DNA from: Chryseobacterium gleum
GTDB taxonomy: Bacteria > Bacteroidota > Bacteroidia > Flavobacteriales_D > Crocinitomicaceae
Assembly: GCA_945897805.1 (NCBI GenBank)
Contig: CAMDFX010000001.1
Coordinates: 582,367 to 646,366 of the forward strand
Reading direction: 5' to 3'
DNA: 64,000 nt
Shown: positions 17,398 to 25,329 of the stretch, one piece after another
Position numbering within the stretch: position 1 is the first letter of the stretch
Layout: the number at the start of each line of letters is the position of its first letter
Notes under the pieces: model-generated
Told to the model about the DNA's origin: nothing
Database searches by the model: none
What the model saw: the letters and a program-made list of their open reading frames with translations, nothing else
Translations under genes and position numbers: made by a program

Positions 17398-18495
17398 ATG
17401 TTTGAGGTTAAAGACATCAAAGACACAAATCTGGCTGAAAATCCAGTTATTGCTCAAATGAGTAAATACAACCACGAGCAATTGTTGTTCTGTAATGACA
17501 ATGCCACAGGTTTAAAAGCAATCATTGCAGTTCATAACACCGTATTGGGTCCAGCTCTTGGAGGTACAAGAATGTGGGCTTACAATAATGAGTTAGAAGC
17601 GTTAAATGATGTTTTACGCTTATCTCGCGGAATGACTTACAAAAATTCTCTTGCAGGATTGAATTTAGGCGGTGGAAAAGCGGTAATAATCGGCGATTCT
17701 CGTACCATGAAAACCGAAGCTTTCATGAGACGTTTTGGTAAATTTGTCAACAGTTTGGGTGGTAAATATATTACGGCTGAAGACGTTGGTATTGGAACTT
17801 CAGATATGTCTTGGGTGAACATGGAAACCGATCACGTTGTTGGTTTAGCAGGCAAAAGTGGAGATCCTTCTCCTGTTACAGCGCACGGTGTTTATGTTGG
17901 AATGAAAGCTTGTGCGAAAGAACAATTTGGCTCAGATTCATTGGCCGGAAAAAAAATCGCTGTGCAAGGTGTTGGTCACGTAGGTGAATATTTGGTTGCA
18001 TCGCTTGCCAAAGAAGGCGCTGAGATTTACATTACTGATATTCACCAAGAAACTTTAAATAGAGTAGCACAGAAATATGGTGCAAAAATTGTTGGATTGG
18101 ATGATATCTACGATTTAGACATGGATATCTACGCTCCTTGCGCACTGGGTGCTACTGTAAATGATGAGACGATGTCTAGATTGAAATGCTCAATTATTGC
18201 TGGCGCTGCAAACAATCAGTTGGCAATCGAAAATTTACACGGACAAGCCGTAATGGACAAAGGAATCATTTATGCACCAGATTATGCTTTGAATTCTGGC
18301 GGTGTAATCAACTGTTATTCTGAAGTTAAATCTTTATCTGCTGAATGGGCAATGGGTAAAGCAGAAGAAATATATACTACAATTCAAAATATTGTTCGTC
18401 GTTCTAAGTCGGAAAATATCCCAACGTACCAAATCGCAAATAAATTGGCAGAAGAGAGGATTGCCGCAATCGGAAATGTTAAATTACCGATGTAA
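17398..18495 (+). CDS. Leucine dehydrogenase (Glu/Leu/Phe/Val family)
   Basis: A 365-aa NAD-dependent amino acid dehydrogenase that oxidatively deaminates leucine, isoleucine or valine to the 2-oxoacid plus ammonia. The substrate-binding Lys82 (MTYKN) and catalytic Lys94 (LGGGK) correspond to K68 and K80 of the Bacillus enzyme. The Rossmann loop is VQGVGHVGEY. Length fits leucine dehydrogenases (about 365) rather than glutamate dehydrogenases (about 450). Its products are the substrates of a branched-chain E1 such as the one encoded at 11538-13982. It starts a rightward run with nusB 9 nt downstream. Confidence 0.88.
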   Translation: MFEVKDIKDTNLAENPVIAQMSKYNHEQLLFCNDNATGLKAIIAVHNTVLGPALGGTRMWAYNNELEALNDVLRLSRGMTYKNSLAGLNLGGGKAVIIGDSRTMKTEAFMRRFGKFVNSLGGKYITAEDVGIGTSDMSWVNMETDHVVGLAGKSGDPSPVTAHGVYVGMKACAKEQFGSDSLAGKKIAVQGVGHVGEYLVASLAKEGAEIYITDIHQETLNRVAQKYGAKIVGLDDIYDLDMDIYAPCALGATVNDETMSRLKCSIIAGAANNQLAIENLHGQAVMDKGIIYAPDYALNSGGVINCYSEVKSLSAEWAMGKAEEIYTTIQNIVRRSKSENIPTYQIANKLAEERIAAIGNVKLPM

Positions 18496-18504
18496 AAAAC
18501 TGAT

Positions 18505-19452
18505 ATGCTAAATAGAAGACATTTAAGAATCAAAGTATTGCAAGCGCTATATGCTTATTTTCAGTCCGATGAAGAAAATTATAGACGTACTGAGAATGAA
18601 ATGATGGACAATATAGATCGAATTTTTGATTTGTATTTATTCTTATTTTTATCATTCGGAGAACTGAAGGAAATGGAGTTGAGAAGATTAGAGGAGTTGA
18701 AATCTAAAATCCGACCAACTTCAACTGATTTGAATCCAAATTTAAAGTTCATAGAAAATAAAGTTTTCGATTTGATTGATACAAATGGTCCATTAAGAAG
18801 AGCTTCTGAAGAAAATAAGGTAAATTGGTTAGGCGATGAACACCAAGAAATGTTCAGAAAAGTGATGGCTCAAATTCGTGAAAGCGAAACTTACTTTGCA
18901 TATATGAGCCAAGAAGAAAGTAATTTCGAAAGTGATATGGAATTTGCGTGTGCGCTTTTCAAAGCAGAAATTGCCAATTCACCATTGATTTATAATTTCT
19001 TTGAAGAGAAAAGTATTCAATGGTTAGATGATATTGATTTAGCTTGTTCAATGGTTTTGAAGACAATGAAAACTTTTTCAATGGAAGGGAACAATGAGAT
19101 TTTAGCATTGTTTAAAGATCCAGAAGACGAAAAAGAGTTTGTCAGAATTTTGTTGAGAAAAACAATCGACAAAGACCAAGAAAATTTGGCATTAATTGAA
19201 GATTTAACAAAAAATTGGGATGTAGATAGGATTGCAAAAATGGATATCATTTTAATGAAAATGGCCATTACCGAATTGCAAGAATTCAATAATATTCCCG
19301 TAAAAGTGACTTTGAACGAATATATCGAAATTTCGAAATATTATAGCACTCCAAAAAGTAACGGATTTATCAATGGAATTTTAGATAAAGCGGTTGATAG
19401 ATTAGAAAAAGAAAATAAAATTTCCAAAATTGGAAGAGGTTTAATGGAATAA
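18505..19452 (+). CDS. nusB: Transcription antitermination factor NusB
   Basis: A 315-aa protein. The NusB fold is at the C-terminus (about 170-305: WDVDRIAKMDIILMKMAITEL, then VTLNEYIEISKYYSTPKSNG). The N-terminus MLNRRHLRIKVLQALYAYFQ is also typical. Bacteroidetes NusB proteins are about twice as long as the 140-aa E. coli protein, with an extra helical N-terminal half, so 315 aa is normal here. NusB with NusE binds boxA RNA and supports rRNA transcription. It lies between leucine dehydrogenase and the DUF1573 lipoprotein, probably in one transcript. Confidence 0.9.
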   Translation: MLNRRHLRIKVLQALYAYFQSDEENYRRTENEMMDNIDRIFDLYLFLFLSFGELKEMELRRLEELKSKIRPTSTDLNPNLKFIENKVFDLIDTNGPLRRASEENKVNWLGDEHQEMFRKVMAQIRESETYFAYMSQEESNFESDMEFACALFKAEIANSPLIYNFFEEKSIQWLDDIDLACSMVLKTMKTFSMEGNNEILALFKDPEDEKEFVRILLRKTIDKDQENLALIEDLTKNWDVDRIAKMDIILMKMAITELQEFNNIPVKVTLNEYIEISKYYSTPKSNGFINGILDKAVDRLEKENKISKIGRGLME

Positions 19453-19463
19453 TACCAAGGATT

Positions 19464-19859
19464 ATGAATAATATTTTAGCAAGTATTTGTATGTCATTCC
19501 TATTGTTTGCTTGCAGCGATAGTGAAAATGTTGAAGTTGGAAATAAAACAGAAATGGAAGTTCAATCTGTTGTGGATGCAGGAAAAGTGATGTTAGGTGA
19601 AATCGTTCACGCATCATTTACTGTGAAAAATACTGGAGATTATCCTTTGATTTTAGCGGAAGTGAAAGGTTCTTGTACTTGCACAGTAGCTGAGTATCCA
19701 AAAGATCCTATTGCTCCCGGTGAAAGCGCCACAATCAAAGCAAATATAAAAACAGATAGAGCATCACCAGGAACTTTAAGTAAAGAAGTGAGAATTGTTG
19801 CAAACACAGATCCTTCGATTACTCCAGTTCTAATCAAAGCGAACGTAGTCAGAAAATAA
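19464..19859 (+). CDS. DUF1573 lipoprotein
   Basis: A 131-aa lipoprotein: MNNILASICMSFLLFAC carries a lipobox with Cys17. The mature domain is the DUF1573 immunoglobulin-like fold (VMLGEIVHASFTVKNTGDYPL, then VKGSCTCTVAEYPKDPIAPG), with the family's C-x-C and PG motifs. Function is unknown; such proteins are abundant in Bacteroidetes envelopes. It follows nusB by 11 nt and precedes yajC by 41 nt, an order (nusB-DUF1573-yajC) that recurs in the phylum. A second DUF1573 lipoprotein lies at 59477. Confidence 0.88.
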   Translation: MNNILASICMSFLLFACSDSENVEVGNKTEMEVQSVVDAGKVMLGEIVHASFTVKNTGDYPLILAEVKGSCTCTVAEYPKDPIAPGESATIKANIKTDRASPGTLSKEVRIVANTDPSITPVLIKANVVRK

Positions 19860-19900
19860 ATATATAACCAAAAATAAAACAATAATTTAAATCAAATAAA

Positions 19901-20173
19901 ATGAAAGACGGCGCAGGTCAAATAGTAATGTTGTTGATGATTGTAGTAGTTTTCTACTTTTTCATGATCAGACCACAACAGAAAAAACAAAAAGAGCAGA
20001 AAAATTTCAGAGCGAATTTAGCTCCAGGAGATAAAGTAGTTACAATTGGAGGAATCCATGGTAAAATTTTAGAAGTTTCTGATGCTACAGTGTTGTTGAA
20101 TTGCGAAGGAAGTAAAATCCGTTTTGCTAAATCAGCAATCGCCCAAACAGCTAGTGATCAATTAGAAGCTTAA
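19901..20173 (+). CDS. yajC: Preprotein translocase subunit YajC
   Basis: A 90-aa inner-membrane protein with one N-terminal transmembrane helix (IVMLLMIVVVFYFFMIRPQQKKQKEQ) and a cytosolic beta-domain (LAPGDKVVTIGGIHGKILEV, then ATVLLNCEGSKIRFAKSAI). YajC associates with SecDF, which is encoded at 53402 in this window, and supports SecYEG-dependent export. Length and motifs are typical. It is the last gene of the run and is followed by a terminator. Confidence 0.93.
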   Translation: MKDGAGQIVMLLMIVVVFYFFMIRPQQKKQKEQKNFRANLAPGDKVVTIGGIHGKILEVSDATVLLNCEGSKIRFAKSAIAQTASDQLEA

Positions 20174-20193
20174 TTTCTTTTTTTTTAAAATTG

Positions 20194-20228
20194 AATCGGG
20201 TTGCAGAAATGTGATCCGATTTTTTTTT
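20194..20228 (+). terminator. Intrinsic terminator after yajC
   Basis: The arms aatcgg (20194-20199) and ccgatt (20216-20221) pair around a 16-nt loop and are followed by a run of T to 20228. The adjoining DUF4294 gene converges from the right. Confidence 0.75.
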
Positions 20229-20229
20229 G

Positions 20230-20922
20230 CTATTTTACTGAGTTGGCTTTTTTGATTATTTTACTCTGTTTCTGAATTTCTTTTTGCTTTTGCCTAATCT
20301 CTTGCACTCTTTTTCTGGATTCTTTGACATCTTCGCGATACGCTGCCATATTGATTTTATATTGTTTTTTGTCAATCATTTGTGGATTTGGATTAAATTC
20401 CAGTAAATCATCTTGAATTTGCAATATTATTTGCTCAGTCATATAATCTTCACCTGCTGGTTCATATTTTACATTGAAATTTTGTTCCCAGATTTTCCCT
20501 ATCTGCTCAAACCATTCAGCCTGAAATTTCCCGCGGTATTTTTGAATAATTTCACTGGCTGTCAATCCCGTTTCTCTGTGGATTAATTTCATCAACAAAA
20601 CGCCATCTTGCCGGTATAAATCTCTGATTACATAAGTGTAATCTTCCTTGAGTTTTTCATGTGCCTTTTTATTGTGTTTTTTCTTTTTTCTTTTAGAATC
20701 AATTTCTATAAGTTCAGCATCAAATTTTTTCAATAAACTCGCCGCATGCAAAGCGTAAGGATATAATTTTCTGATTTTTTCGACTTGTCGTTCAAAAGCC
20801 CACTTATTTTGGAAAACAGTCAATTCACTCAATCGCTGGATGTGCAATGTATCTTGCACTTGAGCGAAAATGTTCGCGCTGCAAATCAATAGAAATCCGA
20901 CGAGTAAAAATGTATATTTCAT
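20230..20922 (-). CDS. DUF4294 exported protein
   Basis: A 230-aa protein with a signal peptide (MKYTFLLVGFLLICSANIFA-Q). The DUF4294 region spans about residues 35-180: RQVEKIRKLYPYALHAASLL, then YRQDGVLLMKLIHRETGLTA and a YRGKFQAEWFEQIGKIW segment. The C-terminus is a basic coiled coil (ESRKRVQEIRQKQKEIQKQS). DUF4294 has no known function and is common in Bacteroidetes. It is monocistronic and converges on yajC. Confidence 0.85.
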   Translation of the reverse strand: MKYTFLLVGFLLICSANIFAQVQDTLHIQRLSELTVFQNKWAFERQVEKIRKLYPYALHAASLLKKFDAELIEIDSKRKKKKHNKKAHEKLKEDYTYVIRDLYRQDGVLLMKLIHRETGLTASEIIQKYRGKFQAEWFEQIGKIWEQNFNVKYEPAGEDYMTEQIILQIQDDLLEFNPNPQMIDKKQYKINMAAYREDVKESRKRVQEIRQKQKEIQKQSKIIKKANSVK

Positions 20923-21015
20923 TTGACTAAAAATAAATGATATCGCTTAATTAATTTAAATGAACCAAAAATCTTTGTTATTTTAGCAAAGATATTGCCA
21001 TTTTATTCTTTATTA

Positions 21016-21447
21016 ATGAAAAAACTGAAAATCTTATTTATTTGTTGCTTGATTTTTTCGAGTTGTGATTCAAATAACACTGATTCAACACCCAAAGAAA
21101 AACGCCCCGTAAAAAAAGAGAAAGTGGCAGAAGTTACTGGGGATCAATTATTGAATGTCAAAGAAAAACCCAAAAGAAACCTGAAAGAAAAGCAGGTGAA
21201 TCACGAAAAAATCGTTTCTAAATATGGAGAACAATGGGATTTCTGTTCCTGCGTTCGGGCAAATGATTCAATCAATAGTGCTTCACAAAAAGGCTTGAGT
21301 GAAAAACAAGCTGAACGGTTAATCAAACGTTGGGAAGTAGTTGAAGTCAAGTGCAAAGAATTTCTCACCAATCCCAATCGCACGCCAGAAGAACGAGAAT
21401 TACATGAGAAGAAAGTAGCAAAGTGTTTGAAAAGTGCTAAAAAATAA
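21016..21447 (+). CDS. Small cysteine-containing lipoprotein, unknown function
   Basis: A 144-aa lipoprotein when started at the ATG at 21016; a TTG at 20995 would add seven residues ahead of the signal and is less likely. The lipobox ends IFSSC (Cys17). After a Lys-rich linker, a short helical domain holds four cysteines: WDFCSCVRANDS, VEVKC and VAKCLK. I have no family name for it. It may be a disulfide-stabilised helical domain. It is a single gene, divergent from DUF4294 and convergent with gcvT. Confidence 0.65.
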   Translation: MKKLKILFICCLIFSSCDSNNTDSTPKEKRPVKKEKVAEVTGDQLLNVKEKPKRNLKEKQVNHEKIVSKYGEQWDFCSCVRANDSINSASQKGLSEKQAERLIKRWEVVEVKCKEFLTNPNRTPEERELHEKKVAKCLKSAKK

Positions 21448-21448
21448 A

Positions 21449-21474
21449 AAGGCTTCAAGTTTCCTCAAAGCCTT
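21449..21474 (-). terminator. Probable terminator of gcvT
   Basis: The arms aaggctt (21449-21455) and aagcctt (21468-21474) pair around a 12-nt loop. On the minus strand a T-rich run (complement of 21441-21450) follows, so it fits gcvT best, 20 nt past its stop. Confidence 0.55.
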
Positions 21475-21494
21475 CATCATATTTCTTGCAATTA

Positions 21495-22577
21495 TTATTT
21501 CTTGTAAAATGGCAATTTAACCACTTTTGCTTTGATACCTTTTTCTCTGATTTCTACAAAGATTTCAGAATCTACAGCTGTAAATTCAGTGTTTACATAT
21601 CCCATTCCAATAGCTATTTTCATAGATGGTGATTGAGTTCCTGAAGTAACTTTTCCAATCACATTTCCTGCCGCATCGATAATTCGGTAATCGTGACGCG
21701 GAATTCCGCGGTCAACCATTTCAAAAGCAACAAGTTTTTTGGAAACTCCAACTTCTTTTTGGTTTTGCAAAAATACTGAATCGATGAATTCTTTGTTGAA
21801 TTTTGTAATCCATCCCAAACCTGCTTCCAACGGAGAAGTACTATCGTCAATGTCATTTCCATACAAACAGAATCCCATTTCTAATCTCAAAGTATCTCGA
21901 GCAGCCAAACCAATTGGTTTGATTCCATAACTTGATCCAGCTTCAAAAACTTTGTCCCAAATTTGTTCTACTTCACTGTTTTTGCAGTAAATTTCAAAAC
22001 CTCCACTTCCTGTATATCCAGTTGCAGAAATAATAACATTCTCAATTCCAGCAAATTCTGCTACCTCAAAATGGTAGTATTTTATGTCCGCTAACTGAAC
22101 GGTAGTCAATGATTGCATAGCCTCAACAGCTTTGGGCCCTTGAATTGCTAACAGTGAATAATCATCAGATAAATTGCGCATTTCAACACCAAATGAATTG
22201 TGAGAAGAAATCCAGTTCCAATCTTTTTCAATATTTGAAGCATTTACTACCAATAAATATTGCTCTTCTTTCATCCTATAAACAATCAAATCATCTACAA
22301 TTCCTCCTTTTCCATTTGGCAAGCAGCTGTATTGTGCTCTTCCAATTGTCAAAGTTGAAGCGTCATTTGTTGTGACTTTTTGAATCAAAGCCAAAGCATT
22401 TGGTCCAGTTAATAAAAATTCTCCCATGTGAGACACATCAAAAACGCCTACAGCATTCCTAACTGTCTCATGTTCCGCATTCACACCCTCGTATTGAACC
22501 GGCATATTATATCCTGCAAAAGGAACCATTTTTGCACCAAGCGCAATGTGTTTTTCTGATAATGCTGTGTTTTTCAT
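21495..22577 (-). CDS. gcvT: Glycine cleavage system T protein (aminomethyltransferase)
   Basis: A 360-aa protein that transfers the aminomethyl carbon from lipoylated H protein to tetrahydrofolate, releasing ammonia. Characteristic motifs are [13 protein letters not shown] near the start, [10 protein letters not shown], the folate-site [12 protein letters not shown] with its conserved aspartate, and [12 protein letters not shown]. Length is standard. gcvH and gcvP are not adjacent, as is usual in Bacteroidetes. A minus-strand -7 box TAAATTTG (complement of 22615-22622) lies 37 nt upstream. Confidence 0.95.
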   Translation of the reverse strand: MKNTALSEKHIALGAKMVPFAGYNMPVQYEGVNAEHETVRNAVGVFDVSHMGEFLLTGPNALALIQKVTTNDASTLTIGRAQYSCLPNGKGGIVDDLIVYRMKEEQYLLVVNASNIEKDWNWISSHNSFGVEMRNLSDDYSLLAIQGPKAVEAMQSLTTVQLADIKYYHFEVAEFAGIENVIISATGYTGSGGFEIYCKNSEVEQIWDKVFEAGSSYGIKPIGLAARDTLRLEMGFCLYGNDIDDSTSPLEAGLGWITKFNKEFIDSVFLQNQKEVGVSKKLVAFEMVDRGIPRHDYRIIDAAGNVIGKVTSGTQSPSMKIAIGMGYVNTEFTAVDSEIFVEIREKGIKAKVVKLPFYKK

Positions 22578-22872
22578 TTCTATAATTATTTTTTTGTTCG
22601 AATTCTTAGCGCAACAAATTTAGAAATAATAATAAGATTTTGCGGTTTTAATCTTGCTTTCTTTCTCACCTTAAAGGCTAATTTTTGAACACTTTTCCGA
22701 ATGATAAAATAATTAGAACTTCTCTAAAGGGTAAAACTTATTTTGAGGTGCTGAGACCATTTTTTAGTTCAGAAAATTTAAAGGTACTAATTTATAGTTC
22801 TGTAATTGATCGACTGAATTAACAGAACTTAAATCGAAGCGTTTAAAAAAAAGTGGATATTGAAGAAGATAG

Positions 22873-22897
22873 CCGTCCTAGTGATTGGACGGTTTTT
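22873..22897 (+). terminator. Terminator-like hairpin inside the 404-bp element
   Basis: CCGTCC (22873-22878), an 8-nt loop, GGACGG (22887-22892), then five T. It could stop rightward transcripts entering from the element's left half. Confidence 0.45.
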
Positions 22898-23025
22898 GAA
22901 ACGCGCTGAAAAGTGTAAACGAAAGAGATAGCGATAGCTCATCGATAGAAGTCACTTTTTAGAAGTTTTAAAAATGCTGTAGTTTACGGAAGCAAGTTCA
23001 ATCGCGAAGACTTGATTTTCTTTTG

Positions 23026-23057
23026 TTACTTTACTTTCATCAAGGAAAGAAAAGTAA
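23026..23057. repeat. Long hairpin inside the 404-bp element
   Basis: ttactttactttc (23026-23038) pairs with gaaagaaaagtaa (23045-23057) at 12 of 13 positions around the loop atcaag. Confidence 0.7.
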
Positions 23058-23169
23058 AAATCTTGGATGGAAAGACCATTTTGATATTTAACGTAAATTT
23101 TTAGTCAGCACCTCAAAATAAATAAGACCCTCTATCAACTAAAATGAAAAAAAGCAATGTTTTATTGAT

Positions 23170-23177
23170 TATATTTG
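23170..23177 (+). promoter_or_regulatory. Probable -7 box of the carboxylase gene
   Basis: TATATTTG fits the TAnnTTTG box and ends 23 nt before the ATG at 23201. No TTG sits at the expected distance upstream, so only the -7 element is supported. It helps to reject the ATG at 23144 as start. Confidence 0.4.
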
Positions 23178-23200
23178 AAAACTTAAAATTTGAAAAATTC

Positions 23201-24844
23201 ATGGCAATAACTTCGAAAGAACTCGAATTCAATATGAATGAAGACCAAATGAGATTGAAAATTTCTCGTTTAGATCAAGAATTGGCAAAGATTTATGAAG
23301 GAGGCGGAAAAAAACGCATTGATAAACTTCATGAAAAAGGAAAGCTTTCTGCTCGTGAACGCATTGAATTGCTGCTTGATAAAAACAGTAAACGCATTGA
23401 AATTGGTGCTTTAGCTGGTTATGGAATGTACGAAGCTGAAGGCGGTTGTCCTGCCGGTGGTGTAGTGGTTGTTATTGGTTTTGTTTCTGGTAAACAATGC
23501 ATTGTGGTTGCAAATGATGCAACAGTGAAAGCAGGGGCTTGGTTTCCAATTACAGGAAAGAAAAATCTTCGTGCACAAGAAATCGCGATGGAAAATCGCC
23601 TGCCAATCATTTATTTAGTGGATTCTGCTGGTGTTTATTTGCCAATGCAAGATGAAATTTTTCCTGATAAAGAACATTTTGGTCGCATTTTCAGAAACAA
23701 TGCAATGATGAGCTCTCAAGGAATTGTTCAAATTGCTGCAGTAATGGGTAGTTGTGTAGCTGGGGGCGCTTATTTGCCAATTATGTCTGACGAATCCTTG
23801 ATTGTAAACGGCACGGGAACAATTTTTTTAGCGGGTTCTTATTTGGTAAAAGCAGCGATTGGCGAAAATATTGACAATGAAACTTTGGGTGGCGCACACA
23901 CACACACGGAAATTTCAGGTGTTTGTGATTATAAGACTGAAAATGATCAAGAATGTTTGGCCACAATTCGTGAATTAATTGATAAAATTGGTCATTCTGA
24001 AAATGCTGGATTTGACAGAAAAGAAAGTATTCCTTCGCAAGTAAATGAAAGAGATATTCACGGACTTTTCCCTGCTGAAAGAGGAAAAACGTACAATGTA
24101 AAAGAAATTATAAAATGGTTGGTTGATGATTCCAAATTTACGGAATACAAAGCCGATTATGGAAAAACCATTGTTTGTGCCTATGCCAGAGTGGATGGCT
24201 GGAGCGTTGGAATTGTGGCCAATCAAAGAGAAATTGTTAAAAGCGCCAAAGGTGAAATGCAAATGGGTGGAGTGATTTACAATGATTCTGCTGACAAAGC
24301 TGCTCGTTTTATTATGAATTGCAATCAAAAAAATATTCCATTGGTTTTTTTAACGGATGTGAGCGGATTTATGGTTGGTTCAAAATCAGAGCACGCTGGC
24401 ATTATAAAAGACGGTGCGAAAATGGTTAACGCGATGGCAAATTCTGTAGTTCCAAAATTCTCCATCATCATGGGTAATTCTTATGGCGCAGGAAATTATG
24501 CCATGTGCGGAAAAGCGTATGATCCACGCTTGATTGTAGGTTGGCCAACAGCTGAAATCGCTGTGATGAGTGGCGCTGCTGCTGCTAAAACATTGCTGTC
24601 AATTGAAATAGCCTCTTTGCAAGCCAAAGGAGAAGAAATTACAAAAGAGCGCGAAACAGAATTGTATAACAAAATCAAAGACCGCTACGATTCTCAAATT
24701 TCACCATACTATGCGGGTTCAAGATTGTGGGTTGATGCAATCATTGATCCTATTGAAACAAAAAAAATTATCTCTATGGGAATTGAAATGGCCAATAATA
24801 AAAGGGCCGAGAAACCCTACAATGTTGGTGTAATTCAAACTTAA
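23201..24844 (+). CDS. Acyl-CoA carboxylase beta subunit (methylcrotonyl/propionyl)
   Basis: A 547-aa biotin-dependent carboxyltransferase from the ATG at 23201 (MAITSKELEF); an upstream ATG at 23144 adds 19 atypical residues and would enclose the -7 box. Motifs: KGKLSARERIELLLD, ITGKKNLRAQEIAMENRLP, MGSCVAGGAYLPIMSDESLI, LGGAHTHTEISGVCDY and MGNSYGAGNYAMCGKAYDPR. The segment DEIFPDKEHFGRIFRNNAMM is typical of methylcrotonyl-CoA carboxylase beta subunits, which would fit leucine breakdown. Propionyl-CoA carboxylase is the alternative. The biotin carboxylase (alpha) subunit is not in the window. It is followed after 6 nt by the GNAT gene. Confidence 0.85.
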   Translation: MAITSKELEFNMNEDQMRLKISRLDQELAKIYEGGGKKRIDKLHEKGKLSARERIELLLDKNSKRIEIGALAGYGMYEAEGGCPAGGVVVVIGFVSGKQCIVVANDATVKAGAWFPITGKKNLRAQEIAMENRLPIIYLVDSAGVYLPMQDEIFPDKEHFGRIFRNNAMMSSQGIVQIAAVMGSCVAGGAYLPIMSDESLIVNGTGTIFLAGSYLVKAAIGENIDNETLGGAHTHTEISGVCDYKTENDQECLATIRELIDKIGHSENAGFDRKESIPSQVNERDIHGLFPAERGKTYNVKEIIKWLVDDSKFTEYKADYGKTIVCAYARVDGWSVGIVANQREIVKSAKGEMQMGGVIYNDSADKAARFIMNCNQKNIPLVFLTDVSGFMVGSKSEHAGIIKDGAKMVNAMANSVVPKFSIIMGNSYGAGNYAMCGKAYDPRLIVGWPTAEIAVMSGAAAAKTLLSIEIASLQAKGEEITKERETELYNKIKDRYDSQISPYYAGSRLWVDAIIDPIETKKIISMGIEMANNKRAEKPYNVGVIQT

Positions 24845-24850
24845 TTTTAG

Positions 24851-25309
24851 ATGATATTAGATTGGCAAATAAAACATTTTAGTGAAATTTCTCTTGTTGA
24901 ATTTCATGATTTGATGGCACTTAGAATTAAGATTTTTGTTGTCGAACAAAATTGTCCTTACCAAGAAATTGATGGGAAAGATTTAAAATCGCACCATTTA
25001 ATAGGTCGTGATGATTTAGGGAATATTGTTGCAACAGCAAGAATTTTACCAGCGGGAATTTCTTACAAAGAAGTTTCAATCGGTAGGGTGGCCATTGATG
25101 AAAGTGCAAGAGACAAAGGCAATGGACATGTGCTAATGGAAAAATGCATGGAATATATCGATGCAAAATTTGGACCATCAAATGTCCGTCTTTCCGCACA
25201 AAGTCATTTGGAGAAATATTACCAAAAACACGGATTTGAATCAACAGGAAAAAGATACCTCGAAGATGATATTCCGCATGTTGAAATGTTATGCGAATTA
25301 GTAAAATAG
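24851..25309 (+). CDS. ElaA-type GNAT acetyltransferase
   Basis: A 152-aa protein of the ElaA branch of GNAT acetyltransferases. Diagnostic parts are ALRIKIFVVEQNCPYQEIDG near residues 22-41 and the acetyl-CoA loop IGRVAIDESARDKGNGHVLM. The final YYQKHGFESTGKRYLEDDIP, HVEM is also typical. The substrate is unknown. It starts 6 nt after the carboxylase stop, so co-transcription is likely, and precedes the M13 peptidase by 20 nt. Confidence 0.88.
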   Translation: MILDWQIKHFSEISLVEFHDLMALRIKIFVVEQNCPYQEIDGKDLKSHHLIGRDDLGNIVATARILPAGISYKEVSIGRVAIDESARDKGNGHVLMEKCMEYIDAKFGPSNVRLSAQSHLEKYYQKHGFESTGKRYLEDDIPHVEMLCELVK

Positions 25310-25329
25310 ATAAAGTTCAATAAATAATT

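Larger units (their letters stand above)
22728..23131. mobile_element. 404-bp non-coding element with terminal inverted repeats
   Basis: Both ends carry AGGGT-N5-TTATTTTGAGGTGCTGA: 22728-22754 on the left and its inverse at 23105-23131 on the right. The inner 17 bp are identical and the 5-nt gap is unmatched. No open frame of useful size lies inside. The interior holds a CCGTCC/GGACGG hairpin followed by five T (22873-22897) and a 12-of-13-bp hairpin (23026-23057, loop atcaag). Its composition is less AT-biased than the flanks. Long inverted ends, no coding potential and an intergenic position suggest a MITE-like or otherwise dispersed repeat. No second copy was noticed in this window and no target duplication is obvious. 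Confidence 0.65.

Noticed and set aside
20995..21015. TTG start for the small lipoprotein
   Set aside because: The ATG at 21016 gives a clean lipoprotein signal; the extra seven residues would displace it.
23144..23200. Upstream ATG for the carboxylase
   Set aside because: It adds 19 residues not seen in the family and spans a probable -7 box; ATG at 23201 is preferred.
23895..23912. CA dinucleotide run
   Set aside because: It encodes AHTHTE in the conserved LGGAHTHTEISGV part of the carboxylase; coding constraint explains it, although it might slip.
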